Part shown: positions 63,770 to 64,000 of the stretch, in pieces | Position numbering within the stretch: position 1 is the first letter of the stretch | Layout: each line of letters starts with the position of its first letter | Assembly (NCBI RefSeq): GCF_900188005.1 | Contig: NZ_FZNR01000032.1 | Location: 1 to 64,000, forward strand | Origin: Actinoplanes regularis | GTDB lineage: Bacteria; Actinomycetota; Actinomycetes; Mycobacteriales; Micromonosporaceae | Reading direction: 5' to 3' | DNA length: 64,000 bases | Translations under genes and position numbers: made by a program | Notes under the pieces: model-generated | What the model was told of the DNA's origin: nothing | Database searches by the model: none | Seen by the model: only the letters and a program-made list of their open reading frames with translations

Positions 63770-64000
63770 AGGTGGCGGCGGAACCTTCGCAGGGCGACGA
63801 CGGCGACGCTGTGCGCGTCGACCGGGTCGGTCTCGCGGTCCTGACCGGTGGAGAACACCCGGGCCCGGGCAGACAGCTTGGCGGGCACGTCGAGGACGGT
63901 TTCGCCGTCGGCGACCAGGCGCTGGGCGACGTGCCGGCCGATACCGCTGCAGCCCTCGACCGCCCAGATCCGATCGGTGTGCTTGCGGCCGGCGGCGAGT
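63770..64000 (-). pseudogene. IS110-family transposase fragment (DEDD domain)
   Basis: The minus strand from the window edge encodes RIWAVEGCSGIGRHVAQRL, then VLDVPAKLSARARVFSTG and ETDPVDAHSVAVVALRR. This is the middle of the DEDD nuclease domain of IS110 transposases. The N-terminus lies outside the window. Homology stops near 63770, and the frame runs on into unrelated sequence before the mannanase gene, so the insertion sequence is truncated and inactive. Confidence 0.7.

Overview
The window is high-GC actinobacterial DNA. Strong use of G/C at third codon positions, many GTG starts, Tat/Sec-secreted glycoside hydrolases with family 2 cellulose-binding modules, and CebR-type operators together suggest a soil actinomycete, perhaps Micromonosporaceae/Actinoplanes-like. 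That taxonomic guess is an inference. No rRNA and no intact tRNA was seen.

Layout. 1-800: a 5'-truncated aminoglycoside-phosphotransferase-family gene and the 3' part of a tRNA-Arg(CCU), which looks like an integration scar. 800-16,000: housekeeping and accessory genes: hydrolase, a secreted GH81 beta-1,3-glucanase, a lipoprotein/ABC-transporter operon, a DUF2089/SHOCT pair, a GNAT-aminotransferase fusion overlapping a CdsA-like gene, and AraC plus MalY-like lyase. 16,000-30,100: a secreted protein, a large nSTAND ATPase with 14 near-identical WD40 repeats, a histidine kinase, a GH5 cellulase and a Cip1-like protein (both with CBM2), a response regulator with a degenerate HD-GYP domain, epoxide hydrolase and HAD phosphatase.

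30,375-40,181 looks like a small biosynthetic cluster. An XRE/TPR regulator, a creatininase-family protein and an extra glutamyl-tRNA synthetase lie on the plus strand. Facing them is a tightly overlapping seven-gene minus-strand operon: radical SAM enzyme, archaeal-type methionine adenosyltransferase, class I methyltransferase, phytanoyl-CoA-type dioxygenase, NAD-dependent epimerase/reductase, FkbM methyltransferase and an ATP-grasp-like ligase. Two 19-bp near-palindromes exactly 42 bp apart lie upstream of the operon. I cannot match this gene set to a described pathway.

40,600-49,000: GPP34 protein, APC permease and GNAT, then a three-gene cassette (DUF559 endonuclease-like protein, winged-helix-like protein, large double P-loop HerA-type ATPase) that resembles a defence system. 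Its ATPase carries a single-base frameshift. 49,007-60,613: a complete type I-U (now called I-G) CRISPR-Cas locus, csb1-csb2-cas3-csb3-cas4/cas1-cas2, followed by a 41-repeat array. Repeats 1-15 differ from repeats 16-41 at one fixed base, which records the growth direction of the array. Beyond the array are gene remnants, a small hypothetical gene, an unrelated two-repeat CRISPR-like unit, a GH5 mannanase with CBM2, and a truncated IS110 transposase at the right edge.

Three secreted polysaccharide hydrolases (3200-6145, 23087-24685, 62245-63606) each have a palindrome of the form TGGGAGCGCTCCCA or a close variant 38-49 bp upstream of the start codon, so they probably form one cello-oligosaccharide-responsive regulon.
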